Source of the DNA: Ravibacter sp964559125
GTDB taxonomy: Bacteria; Bacteroidota; Bacteroidia; Cytophagales; Spirosomataceae
Assembly: GCA_964559125.1 (NCBI GenBank)
Contig: CAZLGW010000019.1
Coordinates: 1-64,000 of the forward strand
Direction: 5' to 3'
Length of the DNA stretch: 64,000 nucleotides
In this document: one piece after another, positions 52,576 to 63,094 of the stretch
Numbering within the stretch: the stretch's first letter is position 1
Layout: each line of letters opens with the position of its first letter
Translations under genes and position numbers: made by a program
Notes under the pieces: model-generated
Told to the model about the DNA's origin: nothing
The model's input: only the letters and a program-made list of their open reading frames with translations
The model's database searches: none

Positions 52576-55500
52576 TTACATCGGCTCGCTCCTCAAAAGC
52601 GCCTCGTAGGCTACATCCTGTATCCGTCTCCTGGTTTTAAACGAGTTAATTTTGCTGTTATCCGCACTGGGATATACCCTGTTGGAAAGAAAAATAAAGA
52701 CCAGGTCTTTCTCGGGATCTACCCATACGAGGTTCCCGGTAAAGCCGGTATGTCCGTAAGAAGCCGGCGAAGCAAGTTCTGATAAAAACGAGCTGTTGCC
52801 CGAAACCCTTGGCTTATTCCATCCGAGTGCCCGGGAACTGTTCCCCTGCATTTTCGTAAAGAGATCGATGGTCTCGGGCCTGATAAACTGTTTCCCTCCG
52901 TAGCGTCCCTTCCAAAGGTTCATCTGCAGAAGCACAGCAAGGTCATAGGCATTCCCAAACAACCCCGCATGCCCGGCAACTCCTCCGCAGAGGGCCGCCA
53001 TCTGATCATGCACCGTCCCCTGGAGAAGCTCTCCCCTAAACCTGCTGTCGTCCTCGGTCGGCGCTATTCTGCCGGCTTCAAAGCGGTCGAGCGGGTTATA
53101 AGCCAGGTGAGACAGTCCCAGCGGCTCATAGAGATTCTTTGTCACAAAATCATCCAGTGAAGTACCGGTGATCCTTTCCACCGTTTTCTGTAGCATAAAA
53201 AAACCCAGGTCGCTATATACGTAAGGATATGGCCTGGAGGGCGCGCTTCTTTTAGCCATAGGCGATTCTATGATCCATTTCCAGACAGAATCCCTTACCG
53301 TATTCCTGGCGAATAAGGTAGGCGAGACTCGCAATGAATAGACGCTATCCGGCTTATTACTGTAGTACTTACCTGAAAGCTCCGTCGGCGACAGCATAGT
53401 AGACTGCCACAATTTCGGGTAAAACGATTTAAGGCCTCCCTGGTGAACGAGCAGTTGCCTGATCGTGATATCCTGCTTGTCTGTCCCTTTCAACTCCGGA
53501 AGGTAAAACGAGACTTTTTTGTCGAGGGCAATCTGCTTGTTGTCATACAGCAGCATCACAGCCTGCAATGTAGATACCACTTTGGTTACAGAAGCCAGAT
53601 CGTAGAGCGTTTCAGAGCTTACCTCTTCGGGTTTGTCGTACCTGAGCTTTCCATAGCTCTTCTCTAATACTATTTTACCTGAATGTACGATCAGCACCTG
53701 GCAGCCCGGAAAAGCCTTCTTTGCAATGGCATCATTGGCCAGGTAATCTATATTGGCCAGCACATCGCCGTTTAGTCCGCTAAGATCCGGAGAGCTGTAG
53801 GCGAGCTTGTCCAGGGTACCGGTTTTGATCCCGGTCCCTCTTTTAAACTGCCCCGCCGCAACCGCCAGCACTCCCTCCGACCGGATCGATCCTGCCACCA
53901 CCTGGGCCGCGGCTTCCTGGGCCGCCGCATCATTCTGATAAGCCACGATCATAGCGTCTGATTCGGGCAGGATATTGAGGCCGTAGGGAGTCCCGAAGAT
54001 GCAGACCGCCATCTTCTTCCCGCTCTGCCTCAATGTATCGATCATCCGGATGGTTTCCGGAGCGATATTGTAATCTGCCGACTTTGAAGAAGACACGTTA
54101 TGCAATGCCACTACTACCGTGCGATAAGGCTCGGTCCCCTTCAATATCTCGTTGAATTCACGCCCGTCGGCCGACATTTTGCTGTAGCTGAAATGACGGA
54201 CATTCGTAAGCCTGCCCAGTACTTTATGGAAATCAGTTTCGCCCGGCTCGCCTATTGATACCAGGGCAACCTGCTGCTTTCCTTTGAGGGGAATCAGGTC
54301 TCCCTGGTTTTTAATCACCGCAACCGACGCTTCTACCAGTTCTCTTTTCAGGCTCACGGCACGCGACGAATTGAGGTCCTTCGCCAGGTTGCTGATATCC
54401 ACGGGTTGGTAATCGGCAAGACCTGTAAAATATTTAGCCTTCAGGATCCTCTTCACTTTTCCATTAATGGCGGCCTCATCCAGCCGCCCGTCGTTGTAAG
54501 CAGCCTTTACCGCCTCAACCGACTCCCTGAAACTTTCCGGGGCAAGCACGATATCGTTACCTGCAAGCAATGCTTTCAGGTTCACCTCGCTTGGCTTCCC
54601 CGACCTCAATACGCCTTTCATATTCATGGCGTCGGTAAAGAGCAGCCCTCTGAACCCCATTTCCTTCCTCAGCACACCCTTCAGCAGATTGGACGACAAC
54701 GACGCAGGCAGCGCTTCCTGTGGGTCAAGGGCCGAAACATGTAGGTGTCCGCTCATTACGGCCGTAAGACTATCCCTGATCATCCGGCGGAAAGGATACA
54801 GTTCTTCCTCCGTCAGGCGCTCCTTTGAGTGCTTTAATACGGGCAGTGCATGATGGGAGTCCGTATCGGTATCACCGTGGCCGGGAAAATGCTTGGCGAC
54901 GGCAATCACCCCCTGATGCTGCAGGCCCCTCATATAAGCCGACGCTTTACCGGCAACATTTACCTTGTTATCTCCGAAAGACCGGTTACCTATCACGGGA
55001 TTGCGGGGATTTGTATTGATGTCCGCCACGGGTGCGAAATTGACGTTCACACCAATCCTCCGGCACTGCCGTCCGATTTCAAGCCCCATCTGGTAAATGA
55101 GATCATTATCCCTGATAGCGCCGAGGGTCATCTGTCTCGGGTAGGAGATGGTACTGTCGAGCCGCATGCCCAACCCCCACTCTGCGTCGAGGCCGATCAG
55201 CAGCGGCACCCTGGCAGCAGCCTGATAACGGTTGGTGAGCACAGCCTGCCTGCCCGGCCCGCCCTGGAAAAAAAGAATCCCTCCCGGGTTATACTGGCGG
55301 ATGAGAGCTTCCACCGCTTTATATTCGGGTTCTTTTTTGTTTGAATAGGCGCTGATCATAAAAAGCTGGCCTATTTTTTCGTCGATCGTCAGCGACGCCA
55401 GTATACTGTCGGCCCAGGCGTTTTCAGGAAGAACTTCGATATTTTCAGGTTTAGGAGTAGCAGGCGTTTTCACTATGTCCACCCGCCGTGCAGAATCAGG

Positions 55501-55647
55501 CGGCGGAGCGGGCTGAGTGAATAAATGCGTGGTGAGGGGCCGCGGAAAACGCATCAACGAAGCACTGGCCGCAATCCCAGCCAGTAATATCACTCCTGCT
55601 ACTGCTAAAATCCTCCGGGAATAAAACGGCCTGAACCTACGCTTCAT
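52576..55647 (-). CDS. GH3 beta-N-acetylhexosaminidase fused to a class C beta-lactamase-like domain
   Basis: A 1023-residue envelope protein with an N-terminal signal anchor (residues about 12-32). Residues about 75-410 are a NagZ-like GH3 domain with KHFPGHGDTDTDSHH at 252-266 and the nucleophile Asp339 in LLFTDAMNM. Residues about 430-610 are a GH3 C-terminal-type domain. Residues about 635-1010 are a serine-hydrolase domain with SVTK (Ser686, Lys689), YSD where the class usually has YxN, and HTGFTG. It probably trims cell-wall sugars or peptides for recycling. The two-domain fusion is known in Bacteroidota. Confidence 0.9.
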   Translation of the reverse strand: MKRRFRPFYSRRILAVAGVILLAGIAASASLMRFPRPLTTHLFTQPAPPPDSARRVDIVKTPATPKPENIEVLPENAWADSILASLTIDEKIGQLFMISAYSNKKEPEYKAVEALIRQYNPGGILFFQGGPGRQAVLTNRYQAAARVPLLIGLDAEWGLGMRLDSTISYPRQMTLGAIRDNDLIYQMGLEIGRQCRRIGVNVNFAPVADINTNPRNPVIGNRSFGDNKVNVAGKASAYMRGLQHQGVIAVAKHFPGHGDTDTDSHHALPVLKHSKERLTEEELYPFRRMIRDSLTAVMSGHLHVSALDPQEALPASLSSNLLKGVLRKEMGFRGLLFTDAMNMKGVLRSGKPSEVNLKALLAGNDIVLAPESFRESVEAVKAAYNDGRLDEAAINGKVKRILKAKYFTGLADYQPVDISNLAKDLNSSRAVSLKRELVEASVAVIKNQGDLIPLKGKQQVALVSIGEPGETDFHKVLGRLTNVRHFSYSKMSADGREFNEILKGTEPYRTVVVALHNVSSSKSADYNIAPETIRMIDTLRQSGKKMAVCIFGTPYGLNILPESDAMIVAYQNDAAAQEAAAQVVAGSIRSEGVLAVAAGQFKRGTGIKTGTLDKLAYSSPDLSGLNGDVLANIDYLANDAIAKKAFPGCQVLIVHSGKIVLEKSYGKLRYDKPEEVSSETLYDLASVTKVVSTLQAVMLLYDNKQIALDKKVSFYLPELKGTDKQDITIRQLLVHQGGLKSFYPKLWQSTMLSPTELSGKYYSNKPDSVYSLRVSPTLFARNTVRDSVWKWIIESPMAKRSAPSRPYPYVYSDLGFFMLQKTVERITGTSLDDFVTKNLYEPLGLSHLAYNPLDRFEAGRIAPTEDDSRFRGELLQGTVHDQMAALCGGVAGHAGLFGNAYDLAVLLQMNLWKGRYGGKQFIRPETIDLFTKMQGNSSRALGWNKPRVSGNSSFLSELASPASYGHTGFTGNLVWVDPEKDLVFIFLSNRVYPSADNSKINSFKTRRRIQDVAYEALLRSEPM

Positions 55648-55746
55648 TTATTTAAGCTCTTACTGATCAACCTGAATTCCGGTGCTCCATAGCGGCACAA
55701 CGGAAACCGTAGCATGAATATAACGAATTTGCCTGAACCAAAACGC

Positions 55747-56508
55747 TTAACGCGCTTTGATTATTTCAGTAAAGTCGCGGGATTTCAGGGAAGCCCCTCC
55801 TACCAGTCCGCCATCGACGTCGGGTCCGGCAAAAAGTTCAGCGGCATTGCCCGATCCTACACTTCCGCCATAGAGAATACTGATACCGGAAGCAATCTGG
55901 CTGCCGTACTTTTCAGCCAGGTGATCTCTCAGGACTTTATGCATTTCCTGGGCCTGCTCCGCCGAGGCAGTAAGGCCGGTCCCGATTGCCCAGATCGGCT
56001 CATAGGCTATGACCACCTTTTGAATTTCTTCGGCGCCCAGATGGAAAAGGCTTTCAGTAAGCTGGTTTTTCACAAAACCGGTATAGTCTTCATTCTGGCG
56101 CTGATGCAGCGATTCTCCGCAACAAAACACCGGTGTCAGGCCGTTTTCAAGCGCTATGTTCACTTTTTCGGCCAGTACTTCATTTGTTTCCCCGAAATAT
56201 TCCCTGCGTTCGCTGTGTCCTACCAGTACATATTGAATCCCCAGCGACCTGACCATCGGCGCCGATATTTCGCCGGTGTATGCTCCTGAAGCCTTCTGGT
56301 AAATATTCTGAACGCCAAGGCTTATTCCCGGAGCATCTTTTACATACGACCTTAGGGAGGACGCATACAATGCAGGAGGGAATAAAATGACCTGGACATC
56401 GCTGGTCACTTCATCTTTAACCATATTGACCAGTTCCGACACCAAAGCCAGTGCCTCCTCATAGGTCTTGTTCATTTTCCAGTTACCGGCAACAATCTTT
56501 TTCGCCAT
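55747..56508 (-). CDS. tpiA: Triosephosphate isomerase
   Basis: Interconverts dihydroxyacetone phosphate and glyceraldehyde 3-phosphate. The 253-residue protein begins AKKIVAGNWKMNKT with Asn and Lys of the active site, has the catalytic His in YVLVGHSERREYF, the catalytic Glu in VIAYEPIWAIGTG, and the phosphate loop ILYGGSVGSGNAAEL. It stands upstream of the GH3/beta-lactamase gene by 99 bp and is divergent from the SusC gene. Confidence 0.98.
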   Translation of the reverse strand: MAKKIVAGNWKMNKTYEEALALVSELVNMVKDEVTSDVQVILFPPALYASSLRSYVKDAPGISLGVQNIYQKASGAYTGEISAPMVRSLGIQYVLVGHSERREYFGETNEVLAEKVNIALENGLTPVFCCGESLHQRQNEDYTGFVKNQLTESLFHLGAEEIQKVVIAYEPIWAIGTGLTASAEQAQEMHKVLRDHLAEKYGSQIASGISILYGGSVGSGNAAELFAGPDVDGGLVGGASLKSRDFTEIIKAR

Positions 56509-56662
56509 AGCGCGCAGTTTTCGATTATTATTTAAGAATATTTTGCTTCCGGCAAAGCTAATTCATTCTGCGTAAACTCCGAAACTTTGAGATCTTCTTC
56601 ACCCGGCCTGCAGAAGCTCAGCGAATTAATGCAGGGTTAATATTTACCTAATACCGGGGCCG

Positions 56663-56670
56663 TAGCTTTG
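56663..56670 (+). promoter_or_regulatory. SusC-gene promoter, -7 box
   Basis: TAGCTTTG fits TAnnTTTG and lies about 120 bp before the start codon, leaving a long leader as is common for SusC-type genes. The -33 box is unclear. Confidence 0.5.
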
Positions 56671-56791
56671 TAGCCAAATACTAAAATTAATAAATAACAG
56701 CTCATCACTTAATAAAATTTTTACAACAAATTAAATCAACGTGTATGCAGGAATAACACTCCTGTTTTTCAAAATCCACAATAAAATGCTT

Positions 56792-59700
56792 ATGAGAAAG
56801 TTACTACTTTTGTCAGGGGTCTTCATGTCTCTCTGCAGTCTGAGCTTTGCCCAGGTTGAAGTAAAAGGCACTGTCACGGGCTCCGACGGTACCAGGCTTC
56901 CGGGTGTCAGCATCCTCATTAAAAATACTGCCCAGGGAACCATCACCGACCAGGAAGGACAATATGTTATCAACACCGGAGATAACGCAATCCTGGTTTT
57001 CTCTTTTATCGGATTTGAGGCGCAGGAAATAGCTGTTGAGGGGAGAAAAACGATCGATGTGGTCCTCAAAGACGACTTTCAAAACCTGGAAGAAGTCGTA
57101 GTAACCGCAATCGGGATCAAGCAACAGAAAAGAAGGCTCGGGTTTACCACACAGGAAGTAAATACTGAACAACTGGCCAATTCACGGACCATGAACCTCG
57201 GCAATGCCTTGTCGGGGCAGGTAGCCGGACTTACGGTTTCCAATCCAACCGGGATGTTCCAGGCCCCTTCGTTTACACTAAGGGGTAAGACTCCGTTGAT
57301 CGTCATCGACGGTATCCCGGTTGAAACCGACTTCTTCGACGTTACCGGCGAAGACATCGAAAATATCAATGTCCTGAAAGGCACGGCAGCTTCTGCGCTT
57401 TACGGCTCACGCGGAAAAAACGGCGCCATCCTGATCACCACCAAAAATGCGAAGACAGAAGGGTTGGAGGTAAACATTTCAACCAATAATATGATTACGG
57501 CCGGTTTTACGGTCTGGCCTGAAACCCAGACAACGTACGGCAGCGGCTCCAACGGCCAGTATGAGTTCTGGGACGGCGCCGACGGCGGTATTTCCGACGG
57601 TGACATGACATGGGGGCCTAAGCTTAACTCCGGAGTAAAAGTTCCTCAGTGGAACAGTCCTATCCGCGATAAGCAAACAGGCGAGACCATCCAATGGTAC
57701 GGGGATGTGAAAGGTACTGTCTATGACGACCGCTCCCGCTACGAACGCGTTCCGATCGATTTTGTCTACCACGATAACCTTAGGGACTTCCTCCGGACCG
57801 GCGTTGTGAGCACAAATAATTTTTCGGTTTCCTACAGAGGAGAAAAAGCCAGGTACTTTGCTTCCGGGAAATACGCCTACCAGCAGGGGCAGGTACCGAA
57901 TACTTATCTCAATACAGGAAGCATCAATTTCAACGCTTCGTTCGATCTCTCGCAAAACCTGAACCTGGAGACGTCCCTTTCCTACAATAAGGTTTTTTCG
58001 CCCAACTACCCCAGGTATGGCTATGGCCCTAAGAACCACATTTATACCATTCTGCTATGGATGAGCGATGATGTGAACGGGAATGACCTCCGGAACCATT
58101 TTTACCGTCCCGGGTCGGAAGGTTACGTACAGGCCAACTATAACTATGCCTGGTATAACAACCCCTACTTTGCATCCTATGAGCTGGCTCAGACCCAGAA
58201 CCGGAACGTAATGGACTCACAGATGAAGCTGAGCTGGAACCTCGGCGAAAACTTCAATGTCCAGGCCCGCGGCTCTCTCCGGAACATCAACCGGTTTGAA
58301 TCGATGAAAAGTCCGAAATCCTATATGAATTACGGTGACTCCCGGAACGGCGACTACAAGATCTGGAATTCCGCCCAGGTTAACTTCGATGCCGACGTCC
58401 TGGCTTCCTATAACAAAAGCATCTCGGATAATTTCCAGTTGGGTCTTAACGGTGGGGCATCCGTTTTTAACCGTTCCTACTCCCAGGAATACCAGTCGAC
58501 CGACGGTCTGATCGTACCTTTTGTATACAGCCTGAATAATACCGCCGGACCTGTACAGGCAAGCAACCTGCTGCAGGAAAAATCTATACGGAGCGTTTAC
58601 GGGGCGGCCAATCTCGATTTCTACCATGCTGTCTACCTCAGCTTTACTGCCCGGAATGACTGGTCTTCCACGCTCCCCCTGCAAAACAACTCCTACTTTT
58701 ACCCATCTGTTTCGCTGAGTACGATGGTGTCTGAATTTGTCAGGATGCCTGCTGCGATAGACTACCTGAAAGTATACTCCTCATGGGCCCAGGTGTCGAG
58801 CGACCTCGATCCCCGTAATGAAAACCCGTACCGGATCTCTTCCGCGTATAACAAAGGGATCACTTACGGTTCGACACCGTCAGTATACTATCCATCCGGA
58901 ATTGTCAACCCTAATATTCTTCCCGAAAAATCATCGTCATTCGAGCTCGGGCTTTCTTCCGCTTTGCTGAAGAACCGCCTTACCCTCGATCTTACTTACT
59001 ATAATATAACCGACGAAAACCAGATCATCGATCTTGCTATCTCAGAAGCCTCCGGATTTAATTCCAGGCAAGTCAACGGGAACGTATATAAAACCAACGG
59101 CTTTGAAATTGTTGCCGGTGTTAAGGCGGTCAGGAAGAAGGACTTTTTATGGAATATCGCGGCCAACTGGTCGAGATACGTGCGCAAAATCACTGAAATC
59201 TACGGAGACCAGCCCCGCTTCGGCAATCTTAAGCTGGGCGAAAGGACCGACAGCTACTATGCACAGGTCTGGATGAAAAGTGCCGGCGGACAGCTCATCC
59301 TGGATGCAAACGGACTTCCGATCAGGGACCCCTACGTACAGAACCTGGGGCACCTCGACCCTTCATGGCGCCTCGGCATCCAGAACAAATTCAATATTAA
59401 AGGATTTGATGTAGGCGTGGATATCGACGGCGTATGGGGAGGGATCATGAACTCCAATACGATTGAAAAGATGTGGTGGGCAGGCCGGCACCCCAGCTCT
59501 ACGGAATACCGTGATGCCGAATATGCTGCAGGGAAGCCGGTATATATTCCCGACGGAGTAGTGGTAACAGGCGGAGAGCTGGTGCGGGATGTTCTTGGCA
59601 ACATAACCCAGGATACTCGTACTTACAGCCAAAATACGACCGCCGTAAGCTGGCAGACATGGAGCCAGCAATATCCCTACCGCGGAAGGGTTACGGAAAG

Positions 59701-59956
59701 CGAAAACAAGAAGTTCGCCAATACTTTTGACCGCTCTTTCTTCAAACTGAGAAGGATTGCGGTCGGTTACGACCTCGGCAAAGTGATCAACCTGGGCCCG
59801 AAAATCAAAGGGCTCAATGCCCAGGTATTCGCCTACAACCTGGCCATGTGGAAAAAGATGCCTATCCTCGACCCCGACTTCAAAGAAGGCAACGACTCCG
59901 ATCTGCAGGATCCGTCTCCGCGATACCTGGGACTTTCCCTGAACCTCAAACTGTAG
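56792..59956 (+). CDS. SusC/RagA-family TonB-linked outer-membrane transporter
   Basis: A TonB-dependent importer of about 1054 residues. The ATG at 56792 starts a signal peptide (MRKLLLLSGVFMSLCSLSFAQ); an ATG at 56786 is also possible. After it come the carboxypeptidase-regulatory-like domain (VKGTVTGSDGTRLPGVSILI), a plug domain with TAIGIKQQKRRLGFTTQE and GSRGKNGAILITTKN, and a long beta-barrel to the C-terminus (YLGLSLNLKL). It pairs with the SusD-type gene 41 bp downstream. No glycoside hydrolase or peptidase gene adjoins, so the substrate cannot be told. Confidence 0.96.
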   Translation: MRKLLLLSGVFMSLCSLSFAQVEVKGTVTGSDGTRLPGVSILIKNTAQGTITDQEGQYVINTGDNAILVFSFIGFEAQEIAVEGRKTIDVVLKDDFQNLEEVVVTAIGIKQQKRRLGFTTQEVNTEQLANSRTMNLGNALSGQVAGLTVSNPTGMFQAPSFTLRGKTPLIVIDGIPVETDFFDVTGEDIENINVLKGTAASALYGSRGKNGAILITTKNAKTEGLEVNISTNNMITAGFTVWPETQTTYGSGSNGQYEFWDGADGGISDGDMTWGPKLNSGVKVPQWNSPIRDKQTGETIQWYGDVKGTVYDDRSRYERVPIDFVYHDNLRDFLRTGVVSTNNFSVSYRGEKARYFASGKYAYQQGQVPNTYLNTGSINFNASFDLSQNLNLETSLSYNKVFSPNYPRYGYGPKNHIYTILLWMSDDVNGNDLRNHFYRPGSEGYVQANYNYAWYNNPYFASYELAQTQNRNVMDSQMKLSWNLGENFNVQARGSLRNINRFESMKSPKSYMNYGDSRNGDYKIWNSAQVNFDADVLASYNKSISDNFQLGLNGGASVFNRSYSQEYQSTDGLIVPFVYSLNNTAGPVQASNLLQEKSIRSVYGAANLDFYHAVYLSFTARNDWSSTLPLQNNSYFYPSVSLSTMVSEFVRMPAAIDYLKVYSSWAQVSSDLDPRNENPYRISSAYNKGITYGSTPSVYYPSGIVNPNILPEKSSSFELGLSSALLKNRLTLDLTYYNITDENQIIDLAISEASGFNSRQVNGNVYKTNGFEIVAGVKAVRKKDFLWNIAANWSRYVRKITEIYGDQPRFGNLKLGERTDSYYAQVWMKSAGGQLILDANGLPIRDPYVQNLGHLDPSWRLGIQNKFNIKGFDVGVDIDGVWGGIMNSNTIEKMWWAGRHPSSTEYRDAEYAAGKPVYIPDGVVVTGGELVRDVLGNITQDTRTYSQNTTAVSWQTWSQQYPYRGRVTESENKKFANTFDRSFFKLRRIAVGYDLGKVINLGPKIKGLNAQVFAYNLAMWKKMPILDPDFKEGNDSDLQDPSPRYLGLSLNLKL

Positions 59957-59997
59957 CCACCCCGGCTTAATTACTCAATCCAAAGATCATCAAGAAT

Positions 59998-61482
59998 ATG
60001 AAAAAGATATTTTTATCTGCCGCAGTAATCCTCACCAGCCTGACGGGTTGCCGGGACCTGGCAGAAATAAACATAGACCCCAACCGGGTCACCGAAACGC
60101 ACCCCCAACTGCAGCTTACCCAGATCCAATGGGATGCCTTCCGGTACAACGGCGGTACAGGGCCGCTTTATGTCATGAAGATGCTCGTACAGACCGACGG
60201 CGAAAGCGCAGGCCAGTACTATAAATGGGACCGGTCTGATTTTTCAGCCTATTCCCGCATGCGCGACGTCACCAAAATGATTGAAGAAGCGGAGCGGATC
60301 AACGAACCGGTATATACTGCGCTGGGCAAGTTCTTCAGGGCTTATTACTTTTTCACCCTTACAATGACTTTCGGTGATGTGCCTTATTCCGAAGCGCTGC
60401 TGGGTGAAAAGCAGGAGGTTTACTCGCCTCCGGCGTATGATCCCCAGAAAGAGGTTTTCAAAGGGATCCTTGCCGAGCTCGACGAAGCCAATACGATCCT
60501 GGCCGGAGAAAACACTATCATTGCGGGCGATATCATCTATCGCGGGGATGTCTCAAAATGGCGGAAGCTCGTAAACGCGTTCCGTCTCAAAGTACTGATG
60601 ACCCTTTCCGGGAAAGAAGGGGATTCCGATCTCAACATCAGGTCTGCCTTTGCGAACATCGTCGGCAGCCAGCCTCTCTTTAACGGCAACGAGGACGATG
60701 CCCAGCTCGTTTTCCTGGATCAGCAGGGCAACCGTTATCCGGACTTTAACTCCAGTGGTTTCGGCTCGGGTATGTATATCGATTCTACCTTTATACGCCG
60801 TCTGCAGGACAGGAAAGACCCGCGCCTGTTTATCTATTGCACACAGACCAAAAATGCGGAAGACGCCGGAAAAGCTATCGACGATTTTACTGCTTATGAA
60901 GGAGGTGATCCGGCAGCGCCTTACGCGGAAGTCAATACCAAAGCAGCCAACGGGAATACATCGAAAGTAAAAGACAGGTACCACAAGGATCCCACGGCGG
61001 AGCCGTACGTGCTACTGAGTTATTCCGAACAGCAGCTCATTATCGCAGAAGCCATTGTGAGAGGTTGGATCGGCGGAGACGCGACCCAATATTATAACGA
61101 GGGAGTGAAGGCTTCTTTCAAATTCTACGAAACCTATGCAAAAGGACTTTCTGCTTATGTTGCACCTGAAAAAAGCGAAGCTTACCTTTCTCAGCCGGTC
61201 AACGATCTTTCAAAAGCGGCTACTGCAGAAGAGAAAATTGAGAAGATTATCATGCAACGGTATCTCCGCTCCTTTTTCCAATCGGGGCTGACACCCTTTT
61301 TTGATCACCTGAGAACAGGATATCCCTCTTTCCGGAGACCGGCAGGAGTTGCTATCCCCTTTCGGTGGATGTATCCCCAGGCGGAATATAACACCAACAC
61401 CGAAAATGTGTCTGCTGCTATCAAAACACAGTTTGGAGAAGGAAACGACCGGATAGGTGCACAACCCTGGTGGGTGAAGTAG
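59998..61482 (+). CDS. SusD/RagB-family surface lipoprotein (SusD-like_2)
   Basis: A 494-residue substrate-binding lipoprotein that caps the SusC barrel. The lipobox SLTGCRDL places Cys at residue 18. The helical SusD-type core includes INIDPNRVTETHPQLQLTQ near the N-terminus, KFFRAYYFFTLTMTFGDVPY and FKGILAELDEANTILAG; the C-terminal region has SYSEQQLIIAEAIVRGWIGG, typical of the SusD-like_2 subgroup. It is translated from the same transcript as the SusC gene. Its stop lies 7 bp from the end of the convergent AraC gene. Confidence 0.94.
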   Translation: MKKIFLSAAVILTSLTGCRDLAEINIDPNRVTETHPQLQLTQIQWDAFRYNGGTGPLYVMKMLVQTDGESAGQYYKWDRSDFSAYSRMRDVTKMIEEAERINEPVYTALGKFFRAYYFFTLTMTFGDVPYSEALLGEKQEVYSPPAYDPQKEVFKGILAELDEANTILAGENTIIAGDIIYRGDVSKWRKLVNAFRLKVLMTLSGKEGDSDLNIRSAFANIVGSQPLFNGNEDDAQLVFLDQQGNRYPDFNSSGFGSGMYIDSTFIRRLQDRKDPRLFIYCTQTKNAEDAGKAIDDFTAYEGGDPAAPYAEVNTKAANGNTSKVKDRYHKDPTAEPYVLLSYSEQQLIIAEAIVRGWIGGDATQYYNEGVKASFKFYETYAKGLSAYVAPEKSEAYLSQPVNDLSKAATAEEKIEKIIMQRYLRSFFQSGLTPFFDHLRTGYPSFRRPAGVAIPFRWMYPQAEYNTNTENVSAAIKTQFGEGNDRIGAQPWWVK

Positions 61483-61488
61483 GAAATC

Positions 61489-62373
61489 TCAGGCAAAGAC
61501 GTTTTCAAACAAATATTTCTTCCGGTACTCTGCAGGGGTAAGCCCGGTGATCCGCTTGAAATGTCCGAAGAAGTTCGACCTGTTGTTAAATCCGCACTCG
61601 AAGCATATCGCCTCGGTAGTGGCATCCTGGTCCTCGATAAGCAGCCTTTTGGCATGACTGATCCTTACTTCGGTAAGAAAATCGTAAAAGGTTTTCCTGG
61701 CCATCATCTTGAAATACCGGCAAAAGGAAGTCTGGCTGAGGTTTGCCACCGATGCTATTTCTTCCAGGCTGATGGGCTGCTGGTAATGTTCCATTACATA
61801 GCGGTATACTTTGCCTATACGCTCGACGTCTATCTTTTTCGATTCGTTTTTCCAGGGGGCCGATGCAATGAGCTCGGTCTCCTGGCTTTTTGACAAAACT
61901 TCGAGCATCGACATGATCAGCACTACCCTTCCGAATGCATCCGCATGCACCGACTCGTACATGAGGCGTACGATCTTTTCTTTCGTATGACCATAGATAA
62001 CCAGGCCGAGCCGGGCCTTATCATATACTTTCAGTAATGAAGCCGCCTCCCTCATTCTCAGAAAGTCTTTTCCTAAAAAATCAGGGAGGAACTGCACCAC
62101 TACCGCCTCTGCCGTAATACTCGGATCGCGCCGGAAATACGCTTCATTGCAGCGCCACATATGCGGCAGCCCTTCTCCAAGCAGCAAAAGCTCACCTTCG
62201 TTGAAATTGCTGATATTATCTCCGACAAACCGTACGCCCTCGCCACGCACAATATAGTGGAACTCCAGCTCCGGATGGTAGTGCCATACTGTACCGAAAT
62301 TCGGCAGGATATGATGCCTCGAAAGATGAGCGCTCTGTACATCACGCGGCACTATGTGGAAGTGAGGTTTCAT
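61489..62373 (-). CDS. AraC-family regulator with N-terminal cupin
   Basis: A 294-residue regulator. The N-terminal cupin domain has FGTVWHYHPELEFHYIVRGEG and GELLLLGEGLPHMWR, expected to bind a small sugar-like ligand. The C-terminal third is a double helix-turn-helix: ISLEEIASVANLSQTSFCRYFK and ATTEAICFECGFNNRSNFFGHFKR followed by the family ending TGLTPAEYRKKYL. It converges on the SusD gene and is a good candidate regulator for the SusC/SusD pair, but no binding site was identified. Confidence 0.93.
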   Translation of the reverse strand: MKPHFHIVPRDVQSAHLSRHHILPNFGTVWHYHPELEFHYIVRGEGVRFVGDNISNFNEGELLLLGEGLPHMWRCNEAYFRRDPSITAEAVVVQFLPDFLGKDFLRMREAASLLKVYDKARLGLVIYGHTKEKIVRLMYESVHADAFGRVVLIMSMLEVLSKSQETELIASAPWKNESKKIDVERIGKVYRYVMEHYQQPISLEEIASVANLSQTSFCRYFKMMARKTFYDFLTEVRISHAKRLLIEDQDATTEAICFECGFNNRSNFFGHFKRITGLTPAEYRKKYLFENVFA

Positions 62374-62527
62374 TTTTCCTTACAGGTGTGCAACAATACG
62401 GTCTTATTCATGCAATTTTACAATTTATCGCCTAAAAAATTCTGGAAAAATTTCAAATTTTTTAAGTACAAAATACAATATCCCTCCTATTTATTTATGT
62501 AATGGAATTCCAGATCAAACCTTTACT

Positions 62528-63094
62528 ATGTCAAATCCCGTTGAGGTGGCTGAGCTTTGGGTCGCATTTAAAAAAGGAGACAGAGATGCTTTCGGCAGCC
62601 TTGCAGGTATTTTTTACGAAGTACTTTACAATTACGGGACAAAACTTACGGACGACCACAGCCTGGTGGAAGATTGCATCCAGGACCTCTTCATGGATCT
62701 GTGGCGCAGAAGACTATACCTGGGAGAAACCGGGCATGTCAGGTTTTACCTCCTGAAATCGCTGCGCCGGAAGATATATACCGAAAAGCGAAATAAGGAC
62801 AAGTGGCATTTACAGGACTGGGAACATAGCGACAGGATAGAATTTGTGGGTGAGTTCTCGGTAGAAGCCAGGATCATCGAATCGGAGTCGGCCGAGATCA
62901 ATGTAAGGAAGCTGCAGCAGGTGCTGGGCAGCCTGAGCAAACGGCAGCGGGAAGCCATTTACCTGAAATTCTACCAGGAAATGGACAACGAACAGATATC
63001 CGGAATGATGTCGATCAACTACCAGTCGGTACGGAACCTGATCCACACGGCCATAAAAGCGCTCCAGAATGCATGGTTCGCAGATAAGGAATAA
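62528..63094 (+). CDS. ECF sigma factor of a FecI/FecR nutrient-sensing system
   Basis: A 188-residue sigma-70 factor with region 2 (SLVEDCIQDLFMDLWRRR, YLLKSLRRKIYTEKR) and region 4 (LSKRQREAIYLKFYQEMDNEQISGMM, then NYQSVRNLIHTAIKALQ). The FecR-type anti-sigma gene follows 125 bp downstream in the usual order, so a SusC gene probably follows outside the window. The ATG at 62528 fits the family start. Confidence 0.93.
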   Translation: MSNPVEVAELWVAFKKGDRDAFGSLAGIFYEVLYNYGTKLTDDHSLVEDCIQDLFMDLWRRRLYLGETGHVRFYLLKSLRRKIYTEKRNKDKWHLQDWEHSDRIEFVGEFSVEARIIESESAEINVRKLQQVLGSLSKRQREAIYLKFYQEMDNEQISGMMSINYQSVRNLIHTAIKALQNAWFADKE

